64,000 nucleotides of DNA from Micromonospora okii (GCF_020884795.1 NZ_BBZF01000013.1:1-64000), one strand, 5' to 3'; shown: positions 1 through 10,422, numbered from the stretch's first letter. The notes: generated from the letters alone by a model not told the origin. Made by a program: numbers and translations.

Positions 1-35
1 GCAGAAAGCGATTGCAGGGGGCCCTTCCTTACACC
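1..35. repeat. Partial copy of hairpin repeat family 1
   Basis: One arm of the dispersed palindromic element (core AGGGGGCCCTTCCTTACACC on the plus strand) lies just downstream of the ligD polymerase stop. The same core occurs at 2972-3025 and 15640-15696. The other arm is outside the window, so folding cannot be shown here. By position it probably terminates ligD transcription. Confidence 0.6.
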
Positions 36-934
36 TTCGGGCCGGCGGTGAGCAGGGGGGCCAGCAGGTCGCCGTGCTTGTCGACGCGCTTGAGCACCTC
101 GGCCGCCGTGTACGGCTTCGTCGCCGGGCGCTTGCCCGCCGCACCCGCCTCCACCTCGTCCCACGTCAGCGGCGTCGACACCGACGGCACCGCCTGCGCC
201 CGCAGCGAGTACGGGGCCACCGTCGTCTTCGCCGCGTTGTTCTGGCTCCAGTCGATGAAGACCTTCCCGCCCCGCAGGTTCTTCGCCATCTTCGACACGA
301 CCAGCTTCGGGTGCGCCGCCTCCAGCTCCCGGGCTATCCGGTGCGCGTACTCCGACACGACCTCGGAGGACTGAGTACCGGAGATCGGGCAACAGAGCTG
401 CATCCCCTTCTTGCCGGACGTCTTGGGGTAGCTGTCGATCCCGTCGGCGGCCAGCCGATCGCGCATCAGCAGCGCCACCTGGCAGCACTGCTTCAGCGCC
501 GCCGGGGCACCCGGGTCCAGGTCGACCACCATCATGTCCGGCGGGGAACCGACCCTCCACTGCGGCGTGTGCAGCTCCAGGGCGGCGAGGTTGGCCAGCC
601 AAACCAGGGTCGGCAGGTCGTCGCAGACGACGTAGTCGATCGTCTCCCGCCCCTTGCTCGACCCGGGGGCGGGCAGCGTCTCGGTGCGTACCCAGTCGGG
701 GGTCGCGGCCGGGGCGTTCTTCTCGAAGAACGAGCCGCCGTCGACCCCGTTGGGGAAGCGGATGCGGGTGAGCGGCCGGTCGGCCAGGTGCGGCAGGAGC
801 ACCGGGGCGATGCGGGTGTAGTAGTCGATCACCTCGCCCTTGGTGAAGCCCGTCCCCGGGTAGAGCACCTTGTCGAGGTTGGACACCTCCAGGGAGCGCC
901 CCTCGACGTCGACCTTGAGCCGGTCAGCCGGCAT
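29..934 (-). CDS. ligD: LigD polymerase domain protein (non-homologous end joining)
   Basis: A 301-aa archaeo-eukaryotic-primase-type polymerase that fills gaps with (ribo)nucleotides during Ku-dependent repair of double-strand breaks. Typical LigD-Pol landmarks are visible: an N-terminal VSNLDKVLYPGTGFTK stretch, the metal-binding MMVVDLDPG around residue 135, TSGKKGMQL near 170 and VFIDWSQNN near 225. It lacks ligase and nuclease domains, so this is the split LigD arrangement common in actinobacteria. The ATG lies inside the 3' end of the upstream ligase gene (11-nt overlap), so the two are co-transcribed and probably translationally coupled. A palindromic repeat follows the stop. Confidence 0.95.
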   Translation of the reverse strand: MPADRLKVDVEGRSLEVSNLDKVLYPGTGFTKGEVIDYYTRIAPVLLPHLADRPLTRIRFPNGVDGGSFFEKNAPAATPDWVRTETLPAPGSSKGRETIDYVVCDDLPTLVWLANLAALELHTPQWRVGSPPDMMVVDLDPGAPAALKQCCQVALLMRDRLAADGIDSYPKTSGKKGMQLCCPISGTQSSEVVSEYAHRIARELEAAHPKLVVSKMAKNLRGGKVFIDWSQNNAAKTTVAPYSLRAQAVPSVSTPLTWDEVEAGAAGKRPATKPYTAAEVLKRVDKHGDLLAPLLTAGPKV

Positions 935-1868
935 CGTCCACCTCCTCCGGCGGCTTGTCGGGGCGCAGCCGCAGCACCCGGGGGAAGCGCAGCCGGCCGT
1001 CGGGGGTGCGCTGGCCGTACTTCACCTCCACCACGACCCGGGGTGTTACCCACATCGCGCCCCGGGCATCCTCGCGGGGCACCTCGCCGCGCCCGAACGG
1101 CGAGTTCGCCGTGCCCAGCGGCTCCAGCTCGCGCAGCAGTTCACGCTCGATGGCCGCGCCGATGCCGCCGCCGACGCGGCCCCGGTAGGCGAGGGTGCCG
1201 TCGGGCCTGGGCACCCCGACCAGCAGCCCGCCGATCCGGCGCGCGCCGGGCCGCCAGCCGCCGACGACGAAGTCGCCGGTGACCTCCAGCTTGACCTTGA
1301 CCCAGTCGGGCGAGCGCACCCCGGGCCGGTAGGCCGCGCCGACCCGCTTGGCCATCACCCCTTCGAGGCCGAGCTCGCCCGCCGCGTCGTAGGTCGCCGG
1401 GCCGCCGGGGAAGGCCGGCGGCACGGCCCAGCGGGCACCGCCGAGCCCGAGCGCGTCCAGCAGCTCCCGGCGCTCGCGCCACGGCCGGCCGATCAGGTCC
1501 GCGCCGCGCAGGCGCAGCAGGTCGAAGATCATGTACGTCACCGGCACGCTCGCCGCGAGCCGGGCCGCCTTCGTGGCGTCCCGCACGTGCATCCGCTCGG
1601 CCAGCGCCGTGAACGAGGGCTGCCCGGCCTGGTTGAGCAGCACCACCTCGCCGTCGAGCAGCGCGTCGTCGACCTGCTCGGCGAGGGTGAGCAGCTCCGG
1701 GTACGCGGCGGTGATCCGCACGCCCGAGCGCGCGTACAGCTCCTGGCGGCCGGCGGAGATGTCGGCCAGGGCGCGCACCCCGTCCCACTTGAACTCGTAC
1801 GCCCAGTCGGCGCCGGCGGGCAGCGGGCCGGTCACCGCGAGCATCGGCTTCAGCGGCGCCCCGGGCAC
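924..1868 (-). CDS. ATP-dependent DNA ligase (LigD ligase domain type)
   Basis: A 314-aa ATP-dependent ligase that seals breaks with the polymerase gene that follows. Motif I is EFKWDG near residue 27, with Lys as the adenylated residue; DGEVV, the EGVMAKR segment and VKVKLEV are the later nucleotidyltransferase motifs, followed by an OB-fold. I place the start at GTG 1868: TACAGT lies exactly 6 nt upstream (1875-1880), the leaderless pattern seen repeatedly here, and the first recognisable ligase residues follow immediately. The AGGAGG touching the GTG is too close to act as a ribosome site. The much longer frame upstream is antisense to ku and is not coding. Divergent from ku. Confidence 0.93.
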   Translation of the reverse strand: MPGAPLKPMLAVTGPLPAGADWAYEFKWDGVRALADISAGRQELYARSGVRITAAYPELLTLAEQVDDALLDGEVVLLNQAGQPSFTALAERMHVRDATKAARLAASVPVTYMIFDLLRLRGADLIGRPWRERRELLDALGLGGARWAVPPAFPGGPATYDAAGELGLEGVMAKRVGAAYRPGVRSPDWVKVKLEVTGDFVVGGWRPGARRIGGLLVGVPRPDGTLAYRGRVGGGIGAAIERELLRELEPLGTANSPFGRGEVPREDARGAMWVTPRVVVEVKYGQRTPDGRLRFPRVLRLRPDKPPEEVDDAG

Positions 1869-1952
1869 CTCCTGACTGTAGTTGCAGGCCGAAGCGCCCG
1901 CGCCCGCTTCGATCCTTTGCGATCCTGATCTGTACCGGGGAGAGGAGCGGGG
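1869..1952. promoter_or_regulatory. Divergent ligase / ku promoter region
   Basis: An 84-bp gap between the divergent ligase and ku starts. On the minus strand TACAGT (1880-1875) is a -10 box for a leaderless ligase transcript. On the plus strand GAGAGGAGCGGGG before ATG 1953 is the ku ribosome site. Short GATCCT/GATC repeats at about 1914-1929 could be part of the ku promoter, but no clear operator is seen. Confidence 0.5.
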
Positions 1953-2969
1953 ATGCGGGCGATCTGGAAGGGGGCGGTCTCGTTCGGGCTGGTCTCGATC
2001 GCGGTGAAGCTCTACTCGGCCACGGAGGAGAAGGACATCCGCTTCCACCAGGTGCACCGGGACGACGGCGGTCGCATCCGGTACAAGCGCACCTGCTCGG
2101 TCTGCGGCGAGGAGGTCACCTACGACGACATCGCCAAGGGGTACGACATCGGCGGCGGCGAGATGGTGATCCTGACCGACGAGGACTTCGCCGACCTGCC
2201 GCTGACCAGCTCGCACGCGATCGACGTGCTGGAGTTCGTCCCGGCAGAGGAGGTCGACCCGATCCTCTACAACAAGGCGTACTTCCTGGAGCCGGAGGGC
2301 GCGGCCACCAAGCCGTACGTGCTGCTGCGGGACGCGCTCGTCGACTCGGAGCGGGTGGCGATCGTGAAGGTGGCGCTGCGCCAGCGGGAGCAGCTCGCCA
2401 CGCTGCGGGTGCGCGAGGGCGTGCTCCTGCTCAACACGATGCTCTGGCCGGACGAGGTGCGTACCCCCGACTTCGGTTTCCTGGACGAGGACCTGAAGGT
2501 GCGGCCCCCGGAGCTGGCGATGGCCAGCTCGCTGATCGACTCGATGGCCGGGCGGTTCGAGCCGGACGCCTTCACCGACGACTACCGGGCGGCGTTGCAG
2601 GAGGTCATCGACGCGAAGGTGGAGGGCCGGGAGGTCGTCCAGCCGGAGGAGGTCGAGGCGGCCCCGGCCGCGGCGGTGGACCTGATGGCGGCGCTGAAGG
2701 CGTCGGTGGAGCGGGCGCGGGCGGCGCGCGGCGAGCAGCCGGCCGGCGGGGGCGAGCCGACCCCGATCACGTCGGCCCGCTCGGCGCAGAAGGCGGCGGA
2801 GCAGGCGGCCAAGGCGCCGGCGAAGAAGCCCGCCGAGAAGAAGGCGGCGGCGAAGAAGGCCGAGGGCGGGAAGAAGGCGGCCCCGAAGAAGGCGGCCGAG
2901 AAGCCCGCCGAGAAGAAGCCCCCGGCCAAGAAGGCCGCCGCGAAGAAGGCCCCCCGCAAGACCGCCTAG
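1953..2969 (+). CDS. ku: Ku DNA end-binding protein
   Basis: A 338-aa bacterial Ku homodimer that encircles broken DNA ends and recruits the LigD enzymes encoded next door. The N-terminus MRAIWKGAVSFGLVSIAV is the family hallmark, followed by a CSVCGEEV element near residue 47 and the core beta-barrel to about residue 250. The C-terminal ~75 residues are almost entirely Lys/Ala/Pro (repeated AEKKAAAKKA blocks), a basic tail that in other actinobacterial Ku proteins assists DNA binding. A good ribosome site precedes the ATG. A near-perfect 54-bp palindrome begins 3 nt after the stop. Confidence 0.96.
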   Translation: MRAIWKGAVSFGLVSIAVKLYSATEEKDIRFHQVHRDDGGRIRYKRTCSVCGEEVTYDDIAKGYDIGGGEMVILTDEDFADLPLTSSHAIDVLEFVPAEEVDPILYNKAYFLEPEGAATKPYVLLRDALVDSERVAIVKVALRQREQLATLRVREGVLLLNTMLWPDEVRTPDFGFLDEDLKVRPPELAMASSLIDSMAGRFEPDAFTDDYRAALQEVIDAKVEGREVVQPEEVEAAPAAAVDLMAALKASVERARAARGEQPAGGGEPTPITSARSAQKAAEQAAKAPAKKPAEKKAAAKKAEGGKKAAPKKAAEKPAEKKPPAKKAAAKKAPRKTA

Positions 2970-2971
2970 CG

Positions 2972-3025
2972 GTAAGGAAGGGCCCCTTGTTAACAGACGT
3001 CTGTTAACAAGGCGCCCTTCCTTAC
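2972..3025. terminator. 54-bp palindrome, bidirectional terminator (repeat family 1)
   Basis: Two 27-bp arms, 2972-2998 and 2999-3025, match at 26 of 27 positions with no spacer, centred on GAC|GTC. The arms start GTAAGGAAGGGC and end TTGTTAACAGAC. It fills the gap between the convergent ku and PPOX genes and touches neither reading frame, so a two-way terminator is the natural reading. Related copies are at 1-35 and 15640-15696. Confidence 0.85.
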
Positions 3026-3028
3026 ACC

Positions 3029-3421
3029 TCAGCCGCGGCCGAGTTTCTGGGTCGGGGTGACGCGGACGATGACACGCACCTCGCCGGGCTGGCGGAACGG
3101 GTAGGTCTCCTGCCCGAGGTACTTCTGCGCCATCCGGTCGATGTGCTCGTCGGCCCCCTCCTCGACGAACTCGGCGGTGCCCTTGACCCACAGGGCACGG
3201 AAGTCGTCGGCCTTGTCGACGACGGAGATCGCGACCGTCGGGTTGCGCTGGATGTTGTTGTACTTCTGCCGCCCCTTGGCGGTGTTGAACACGATGTGCT
3301 CGCCGTCGGTGTCCACCCAGACCGGCGTCACGTGTGGGGTGCCGTCCGGCTCGATCGTGCCCACGTGGGCGAGCTGCGGCTCGTTCAGGAGTGCCTGGTC
3401 TTCTTCGGTGAGGAGCGCCAT
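3029..3421 (-). CDS. PPOX-class F420-dependent oxidoreductase
   Basis: A 130-aa split-beta-barrel flavin/deazaflavin protein of the pyridoxamine-phosphate-oxidase superfamily, resembling Rv1155-type F420H2-dependent reductases. Landmarks: LAHVGTIEPDGTPHVTPVWV near residue 18, FNTAKGRQKYNNI near 45 and NPTVAISV near 60. The physiological substrate is unknown. On the minus strand TAGATT lies 6 nt before ATG 3421 and there is no Shine-Dalgarno, so the transcript is probably leaderless. Single gene, convergent with ku. Confidence 0.85.
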   Translation of the reverse strand: MALLTEEDQALLNEPQLAHVGTIEPDGTPHVTPVWVDTDGEHIVFNTAKGRQKYNNIQRNPTVAISVVDKADDFRALWVKGTAEFVEEGADEHIDRMAQKYLGQETYPFRQPGEVRVIVRVTPTQKLGRG

Positions 3422-3582
3422 GTCCAGAATCTACCCGGTTGGGCGGTGCCCACACGGGCGACTGTGTCCCGACCGGCCGGACACCGTACCCGGGCGAGGG
3501 AGCACCGGCGGCGGCGGGGCGGGTACCGTGTGCGCTGGCCTCGGCTGCGGCCGGGCCCCCACCTCTTGATCAGGGAGTCGAC

Positions 3583-4242
3583 GTGAGCGAGCGTGTGCAG
3601 AACCGGTCGGCGGGCCAGGGCCCGGGCGGCAAGGCGGAGCGGCGGCTGGCCGCCCAGCTTGCGGCGAAGAAGGCAGCCGAGGCCAAGCGCCGCCGGCAGT
3701 CGATCCTGGGCGCGCTCTCCGGCGTGGCCGTCGTCGCCATCCTGGTCACGGTCTTCGTCCTGGTCAACCGGGGCGACGACGACGCGGCCGAGCAGGCCGC
3801 CGCCCCGGCGACCAGCGCCCCGGCCGCCGCGCCGACCGCGCCGCCGGCCCCGCAGCTCCCCGAGGGGGCGGACCCGGCGCTGACCAAGAAGCCGACGGTC
3901 GAGGCGGGCAAGGGTGAGTTGAAGAAGCTCGTCGTGACCACGCTGATCAAGGGCAAGGGCCCGGCGGTGAAGTCCGGCCAGCAGATCACCACCAACTACC
4001 TGGGCGTGTTCTACAAGGACGGCAAGGCCTTCGACTCGTCGTGGGACCGGGGCGAGCCCGCCACCTTCCCGATCGGCACCGGCAACGTCATCAAGGGCTG
4101 GGACCAGGGCCTGGTCGGGGTGCCGGTCGGCAGCCGCGTGCAGCTCGACATCCCCGCCGAGCTGGCGTACGGCAACGACGCCTCCAGCGGTCGCCCGGCC
4201 GGCCCGCTGCGCTTCATCGTCGACGTCCTCGCCGCCCAGTAA
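3583..4242 (+). CDS. Membrane-anchored FKBP-type peptidyl-prolyl isomerase
   Basis: 219 aa. A basic cytoplasmic N-terminus (AERRLAAQLAAKKAAEAKRRR) is followed by one hydrophobic segment near residues 42-62, a Pro/Ala linker, and a C-terminal FKBP domain from about residue 110 (TTNYLGVFYKDGKAFDSSWD, GWDQGLVG, IPAELAYG). It should catalyse Xaa-Pro isomerisation outside the membrane, helping secreted proteins fold. The start is GTG 3583, preceded by AGGGAG; the frame is open for another 144 nt upstream, but that stretch looks non-coding. Standalone gene. Confidence 0.92.
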   Translation: MSERVQNRSAGQGPGGKAERRLAAQLAAKKAAEAKRRRQSILGALSGVAVVAILVTVFVLVNRGDDDAAEQAAAPATSAPAAAPTAPPAPQLPEGADPALTKKPTVEAGKGELKKLVVTTLIKGKGPAVKSGQQITTNYLGVFYKDGKAFDSSWDRGEPATFPIGTGNVIKGWDQGLVGVPVGSRVQLDIPAELAYGNDASSGRPAGPLRFIVDVLAAQ

Positions 4243-4413
4243 GCCCCCGGGCGGGGCGAGCCGGCGCGGGCCGGGGCCCCGGTCGGTGGCCCCGGTGCGG
4301 TGCGGTAGTTCACACAGGTCTTTCTCGCCCTTGCCTACGCCCAGTAGGTTCGGGGCCACCGTGGGCGGCTCCGGCCGCGACGCGGTGACCCCGAACCGAC
4401 GCGGAGGTACGTT

Positions 4414-5274
4414 GTGGCGGCGCTGGACGACCCGGGGCTGGCCCGGGACATGTGGACGCACTTCGAGCCGGTACATGCCGTGACCTACTTCCACCCGCGC
4501 GCCCGCGCCGCGTACGAGGCGGTGGGGCTGCGCGGGTTCTGGCGCGGCTACTTCGCCGGCCGGGCCGCCCCGCTGGGCCCCGTCGACGCCGCCCCGGTGG
4601 TGGCCGCGTTCTTCTCCTTCGCTCCGCGCACGGTCTCCCGGGCGCTGCCGGGGGTGTGGCAGATCGCCGACCCGCAGGAGGCCCTGCGCGCCCGGCTCAC
4701 CGGGGCGGTGCAGGCGCTGGCCGAGCTGACGTACGAGCTGCCGGAGGGGCACCTCGCCGAGGCCGCCGAGCTGCTGGAGACGGCGGCCCGGGCGGTGCAG
4801 GTCGGGGGCCGGGTGCTGGGCGCGGCGAACGCCGCGCTGCCGACCGCCGAGTACCCGCTGGCCCGGCTCTGGCAGGCGGCCACCACCCTGCGCGAGCACC
4901 GGGGTGACGGGCACATCGCCGCGCTGGTCGCCGCCGCTCTGGACCCGGTGGAGACCCTGGCCTGGAAGGTCGCCACGGGGATGCAGGCGGCGAACCTGCT
5001 GGGCCGGGGCTGGTCCGAGGAGGAGTGGCGGGCGGCCGACGGGCGGCTGGTCGAGCGGGGCTGGCTGACGCCGGGCGGCGAGCCGACCGCGCACGGCCGG
5101 GAGTCGTTCCGAGCGGTGGAGGACGCCACCGACGCCGCCGCCCTGCACCCGTGGCGGGCGCTCGGCGCGGAGCGGGTCGACCGGCTGCGCGAGCTGCTCG
5201 CACCGCTCGCCCGCGCCGCCCACACCGTCATCCCGCCGGACAGCCCGATCGGCCTGCCCGCCCCGCCGGCCTGA
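4414..5274 (+). CDS. SCO6745-family protein
   Basis: 286-aa, largely helical, Ala/Leu-rich protein matching the actinobacterial family named for Streptomyces SCO6745. The N-terminus has MWTHFEPVHAVTYFHP and FWRGYFAGRAAPLG; the C-terminal third (SEEEWRAADGRLVERGWL with T-x-H-GRE) looks like a winged-helix or MarR-like fold, but its function is unknown. GTG start with GGAGG about 7 nt upstream. It is followed by the HAD gene after 32 nt, so the two may be co-transcribed. No membrane segment or signal peptide. Confidence 0.75.
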   Translation: MAALDDPGLARDMWTHFEPVHAVTYFHPRARAAYEAVGLRGFWRGYFAGRAAPLGPVDAAPVVAAFFSFAPRTVSRALPGVWQIADPQEALRARLTGAVQALAELTYELPEGHLAEAAELLETAARAVQVGGRVLGAANAALPTAEYPLARLWQAATTLREHRGDGHIAALVAAALDPVETLAWKVATGMQAANLLGRGWSEEEWRAADGRLVERGWLTPGGEPTAHGRESFRAVEDATDAAALHPWRALGAERVDRLRELLAPLARAAHTVIPPDSPIGLPAPPA

Positions 5275-5306
5275 CCCGGCCGGGCCGGCTCGGGCAGGAT
5301 GGGGGC

Positions 5307-5960
5307 GTGGTGGATGCGATGGTCTTCGACCTGGACGGCGTGATCGTTGACTCCGAGCCGGTCTGGGAGGAGGTCCGCCGGGCGTACGTGGCGGCGCACG
5401 GCGGCACCTGGCAGCCGGACACCCAGCGCCGGCTGATGGGGATGAGCACCGGCGAGTGGGCCCGGTACCTCAGCGGGGAGCTGGGCGTCGACCGGACCCC
5501 TGAGCAGGTCGCCGCCGAGGTCGTCGAGGAGATGACCCGGCGGTACGCGCAGCGCGTACCGGTGATCGACGGGGCCGACGGGGTGGTGCGCCGGCTGGCC
5601 GCGCGGTGGCCGCTCGGGCTGGCCAGCTCCTCCCCCACCCGGCTGATCGGCGCGGCGCTGGCCGCGACGGGCCTGACGGAGGCGTTCCGGGCGACGCTGT
5701 CGACGGAGGAGACGCCCCGGGGCAAGCCCGCGCCCGACGTGTACCTGGCGGTCGCCGCCCGGATGGGCGTCCACCCGAGCCGCTGCGTGGCGGTCGAGGA
5801 CTCCTCGAACGGGGTGCAGTCGGCCGCCGCCGCCGGGATGCGGGTGGTGGCGGTGCCGCACGGGGCGTACCCGCTGGACCCGGACGCCGAGGGGCTGGCG
5901 GCCGTGGTGCTGCCGGTGGTGGGCGACCTGACCCCGGAGGTCGTGACCGCGCTCGGGTGA
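5307..5960 (+). CDS. HAD-superfamily phosphatase (beta-phosphoglucomutase-like)
   Basis: 217 aa with all four HAD motifs: VFDLDGVIVDS (nucleophile Asp), LASSSPT (motif II), GKPAPDVY (motif III Lys) and VAVEDSSNGVQSA (motif IV). The helical cap sits between motifs I and II, as in subfamily IA beta-phosphoglucomutase-like enzymes acting on small sugar phosphates. Two adjacent GTG codons (5307, 5310) can start it; CAGGAT 6 nt before the first fits the leaderless pattern only weakly. Exact substrate not predictable. Confidence 0.88.
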   Translation: MVDAMVFDLDGVIVDSEPVWEEVRRAYVAAHGGTWQPDTQRRLMGMSTGEWARYLSGELGVDRTPEQVAAEVVEEMTRRYAQRVPVIDGADGVVRRLAARWPLGLASSSPTRLIGAALAATGLTEAFRATLSTEETPRGKPAPDVYLAVAARMGVHPSRCVAVEDSSNGVQSAAAAGMRVVAVPHGAYPLDPDAEGLAAVVLPVVGDLTPEVVTALG

Positions 5961-5994
5961 CCCGCCCGGCCGCGACCGCCGGCCCCCGGGGGGC

Positions 5995-6720
5995 CTACTG
6001 GGTGTTGACGATCAGCCCGATGTGGGTGAAGTAGTTGAGCGCCCCGAAGAGCAGGAACACCACCCCGGCGATCCCCCAGGTGATGCCGACGACGAGCAGC
6101 AGCGGACGGGCCAGCCGGCGCAGCGCGAACGGGAGGACCACGGCGCCGATCCCGACCAGCACGTACAGCCCGGAGATGAAGGTCGCCTCCAGCCAGGGGT
6201 AGTCGGCGAACTCACCGGAGATCGGCTCCTCGGGCGGGGCCGCGAAGAGGGTGTACGTCCAGCCGGCGGCGGCGATGGCGAAGCAGGCGAGCCCGAGCGC
6301 GAAGACGAACACGGACACCGGGCCGAGGAGCTGGCGGACCAGTTCGAGGCGGTGGCCGGGGTTGTCCGGCGGGTCGGCCGCGAGCATCGGCCCGCGTTTC
6401 CAGAACACCAGGGCCGCGCCGAGCATGAGCACCCCGAACGCCAGCGCCGGCTCGCCGAAGATGATGTTGTCGAAGGCGAAGCCGCCGCTCGCCAGGGGCC
6501 AGGTGAGGGTCATGTGCAGGCCGGTCAGGGCGAGGATGATCCCGGGTACGGCGAAGGCCATCGCCCAGCCGTCGGTGGCGATGTCGCGGCCCTGGACCAG
6601 CTGTCGGGCGAAGACGACCACCAGGATCAGGCCGGCTCCCGCCGCGATTGCCATGATCGTGTTGTAGGTGGGCATCTCCACCCAGTTGATCTTCAATCCG
6701 TCCTGCGCGAGCACGTTCAT
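5995..6720 (-). CDS. DUF981-type integral membrane protein
   Basis: 241 aa with about seven hydrophobic segments. The features TYNTIMAIAAGAGLIL near the start and LTGLHMTLTWPL near residue 70 resemble the actinobacterial DUF981 family, whose function is unknown. I chose ATG 6720, which follows a GGGGGC stretch; an adjacent GTG at 6723 is possible. The frame extends further upstream but without hydrophobic or conserved character. Convergent with the HAD gene and divergent from the quinone reductase, with 294 bp between it and the latter that hold only promoters. Confidence 0.72.
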   Translation of the reverse strand: MNVLAQDGLKINWVEMPTYNTIMAIAAGAGLILVVVFARQLVQGRDIATDGWAMAFAVPGIILALTGLHMTLTWPLASGGFAFDNIIFGEPALAFGVLMLGAALVFWKRGPMLAADPPDNPGHRLELVRQLLGPVSVFVFALGLACFAIAAAGWTYTLFAAPPEEPISGEFADYPWLEATFISGLYVLVGIGAVVLPFALRRLARPLLLVVGITWGIAGVVFLLFGALNYFTHIGLIVNTQ

Positions 6721-7014
6721 CACGCCCCCAGAAACCGCTTCCGTCGACGGTCGCTCGATACGACCGCTCCCCCTTCCATCCGTCCGGCGAGGGGGCCGGA
6801 CAGGCGGCGGCAACCCTCCAGAACGTAACCGAAACTAGTTCTCTTTTTTCCGGTTCGCGGCTTTCCCGGCTACCGGCCACCCGTAGCCGGCCCGGCCCGG
6901 ACGGGGGTCGTGATCGGCGCTGGCGGGACCGGGCGGAATGAACCCCGGTCGGCCGGGTAGCGGAACCGGCGGCGGCCCCGGGGGCGGGGCGGCGGCGAGG
7001 GTGAGGGGACGACG

Positions 7015-8019
7015 ATGAGGGCGATCGTGTACGAGACCGGCGGCGACGCCTCGGTGCTGCGCCTGGTCGACCGGCCGGTGCCCGAGCCGGGGCCGGGCGA
7101 GGTGCTGGTCCGGGTGGCGGTCTCCGGGGTCAACCCGACGGACTGGAAGTCCCGCCGGCAGGACCCGCCGGCCGGTTGGCAGATCCCGGGCCAGGACGGC
7201 GCCGGCGTGATCGAGGCGGTCGGCGCGGGCGTGGACCGGGAGATCGGTGAGCGGGTGTGGGTCTGGGAGGCCGCCTGGCAGCGCCCCTGGGGCACGGCCG
7301 CCGAGTACACCGTGGTCCCGGTGCGGCAGGCGGTCCCGCTCGGGGACGCCTCCTTCGACCTGGGGGCGAGCCTGGGCATCCCCTTCCTCACCGCGCACCG
7401 CTGCCTCACCGCCGGGGAGTACGTGCCGGACCGGCTGCACCCCGGGGCGCTGGCCGACCACACGGTGCTGGTGCAGGGCGGGGCCGGCGCGGTCGGCAAC
7501 GCGGCGATCCAGCTCGCCCGCTGGGCCGACGCCACCGTGATCACCACCGTGAGCAGCCCGGAGAAGGCGAACCTCGCGGCGTCGGCCGGCGCCTCGTTCG
7601 TGATCGACTACCGGGAGCAGGACGTGGTCGAGGAGGTCCGCCGGTTCGCCCCCGACGGGGTGCACACGATCGTCGAGGTCTCGGCGGCCCGGAACGTGGC
7701 GGCCGACGTCCAGGTGCTGCGCCGGGGCGGGGCGGTCTGCGTCTACGCCGACGACGGCGGGGGCGAGGTGACCCTCCCGATCAGGCCGCTGATGGCGCCG
7801 AACGCCCGCTGGCAGTTCGTGCTGGTCTACACCGCCCCGACGGCGGCCAAGGCGCAGGCGGTCCGGGACGTGGCGGCGGCGGTGGCGCAGGGCGGCGTGC
7901 GGGTGGGCGAGGAGGCCGGGCTGCCGCTGCACCACCACTCGCTGGCCGCCACGGCCGCCGCCCACCGGGCGGTGGAGAACTCCGTGGTCGGCAAGGTGCT
8001 CGTCACCACGACGGAGTAG
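7015..8019 (+). CDS. Zinc-independent quinone reductase / MDR alcohol dehydrogenase-like
   Basis: 334-aa medium-chain dehydrogenase/reductase. The GroES-like N-terminal domain (MRAIVYETGGDASVLRLVD, SGVNPTDWKSR) lacks the catalytic-zinc cysteines, as in NADPH:quinone oxidoreductases, and the Rossmann fold carries VLVQGGAGAVGNAAIQLA near residue 160. It likely reduces quinones or enones with NADPH. GAGGGG upstream of the ATG serves as ribosome site. A strong hairpin at 8105-8141 separates it from the convergent acyl-CoA synthetase. Confidence 0.9.
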   Translation: MRAIVYETGGDASVLRLVDRPVPEPGPGEVLVRVAVSGVNPTDWKSRRQDPPAGWQIPGQDGAGVIEAVGAGVDREIGERVWVWEAAWQRPWGTAAEYTVVPVRQAVPLGDASFDLGASLGIPFLTAHRCLTAGEYVPDRLHPGALADHTVLVQGGAGAVGNAAIQLARWADATVITTVSSPEKANLAASAGASFVIDYREQDVVEEVRRFAPDGVHTIVEVSAARNVAADVQVLRRGGAVCVYADDGGGEVTLPIRPLMAPNARWQFVLVYTAPTAAKAQAVRDVAAAVAQGGVRVGEEAGLPLHHHSLAATAAAHRAVENSVVGKVLVTTTE

Positions 8020-8104
8020 CCGTTCACCGACTGTTTTCGCCGACGTCGGGACAGAGCCGAACAAGTTTCGCAAGAATGGAGGTGCGGGACGACCCGCGTG
8101 AGAC

Positions 8105-8141
8105 GGGCGGCCCCGGCGCGGTGCGAACGCCGGGGCCGCCC
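8105..8141. terminator. Bidirectional terminator between quinone reductase and acyl-CoA synthetase
   Basis: Perfect 14-bp arms GGGCGGCCCCGGCG (8105-8118) and its complement (8128-8141) around a 9-nt loop, located 85 nt after one stop and 62 nt before the other in a convergent pair. Confidence 0.8.
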
Positions 8142-8203
8142 CTGGGGAGGGATGTTCAGGAGTAACGTCCCTGCCCCTTCAGGCGACGATCCGCCTGAAA
8201 GCG

Positions 8204-9856
<1,653 letters not shown>

Positions 9857-9863
9857 GGGTAAC

Positions 9864-9912
9864 AAATTAGTGTCGCGGGTTATGCGTTGGGAACCCCCGT
9901 TAGGTTGTCCTC
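9864..9912. promoter_or_regulatory. Back-to-back leaderless promoters (acyl-CoA synthetase / Nudix)
   Basis: Within a 56-bp gap, TAATTT on the minus strand (9869-9864) is 7 nt from ATG 9856 and TAGGTT on the plus strand (9901-9906) is 6 nt from GTG 9913. Neither gene has a ribosome site. The -35 regions of the two promoters must overlap, so binding of RNA polymerase to one may hinder the other. Confidence 0.6.
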
Positions 9913-10404
9913 GTGAGTATCTCCTGGGCCGATTCGTACGTGGGGCAACTGCGCGCCCTCGCCGGTGACCGCACCCTGATGTTCGTCGGTGCCCGCGCCG
10001 TCGTCCGGGACAACGCCGGCCGGGTGCTGCTGATCAGGCGCTCCGACAACGGCCAGTGGGCCATGCCGGCGGGGGCGATGGAGCTGGGCGAGTCGATCGC
10101 CGACTGCGCGGTCCGCGAGGTCCGCGAGGAGACCGGGCTGCGCGCCCTGCGGGTCGGGGCCTTCGCCCTCTACACCGGCCCGGACCGGACCAGCACCAAC
10201 ATGTACGGCCACACCTACCAGGTCTTCACGATCGCCTTCCGGGTGGAGGACTGGGACGGCGAGCTGGCCCGGGTCACCGACGAGACGACCGACGCGGGCT
10301 TCTTCCACCGCGACCGGTTCCCCGCCCCGCTCTCCACCTCGGTCGCCGAGACCCTCGCCGACCTGGACGTCTTCGAGCAGACCAACCGCCTGATCCTGAA
10401 GTGA
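9913..10404 (+). CDS. Nudix hydrolase
   Basis: 163 aa with a full Nudix box around residues 55-77: GAMELGES, then REVREETG, providing the Glu ligands for Mg2+. It hydrolyses nucleoside diphosphates linked to a variable group; the substrate is unknown. GTG start chosen from the TAGGTT box 6 nt upstream. It ends 18 nt before the convergent exporter gene, leaving no room for a separate terminator. Confidence 0.9.
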   Translation: MSISWADSYVGQLRALAGDRTLMFVGARAVVRDNAGRVLLIRRSDNGQWAMPAGAMELGESIADCAVREVREETGLRALRVGAFALYTGPDRTSTNMYGHTYQVFTIAFRVEDWDGELARVTDETTDAGFFHRDRFPAPLSTSVAETLADLDVFEQTNRLILK

Positions 10405-10422
10405 GCCCCTGAGCGCGGCGGC

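Noticed and set aside
1869..1873. AGGAGG at the ligase start as its ribosome site
   Set aside because: It abuts the GTG with no spacing; the TACAGT box 6 nt upstream explains the start better.
1869..3455. Upstream extension of the ligase frame to 843 aa
   Set aside because: It runs antisense through ku and the PPOX gene; a leaderless promoter and the conserved ligase start are at 1868.
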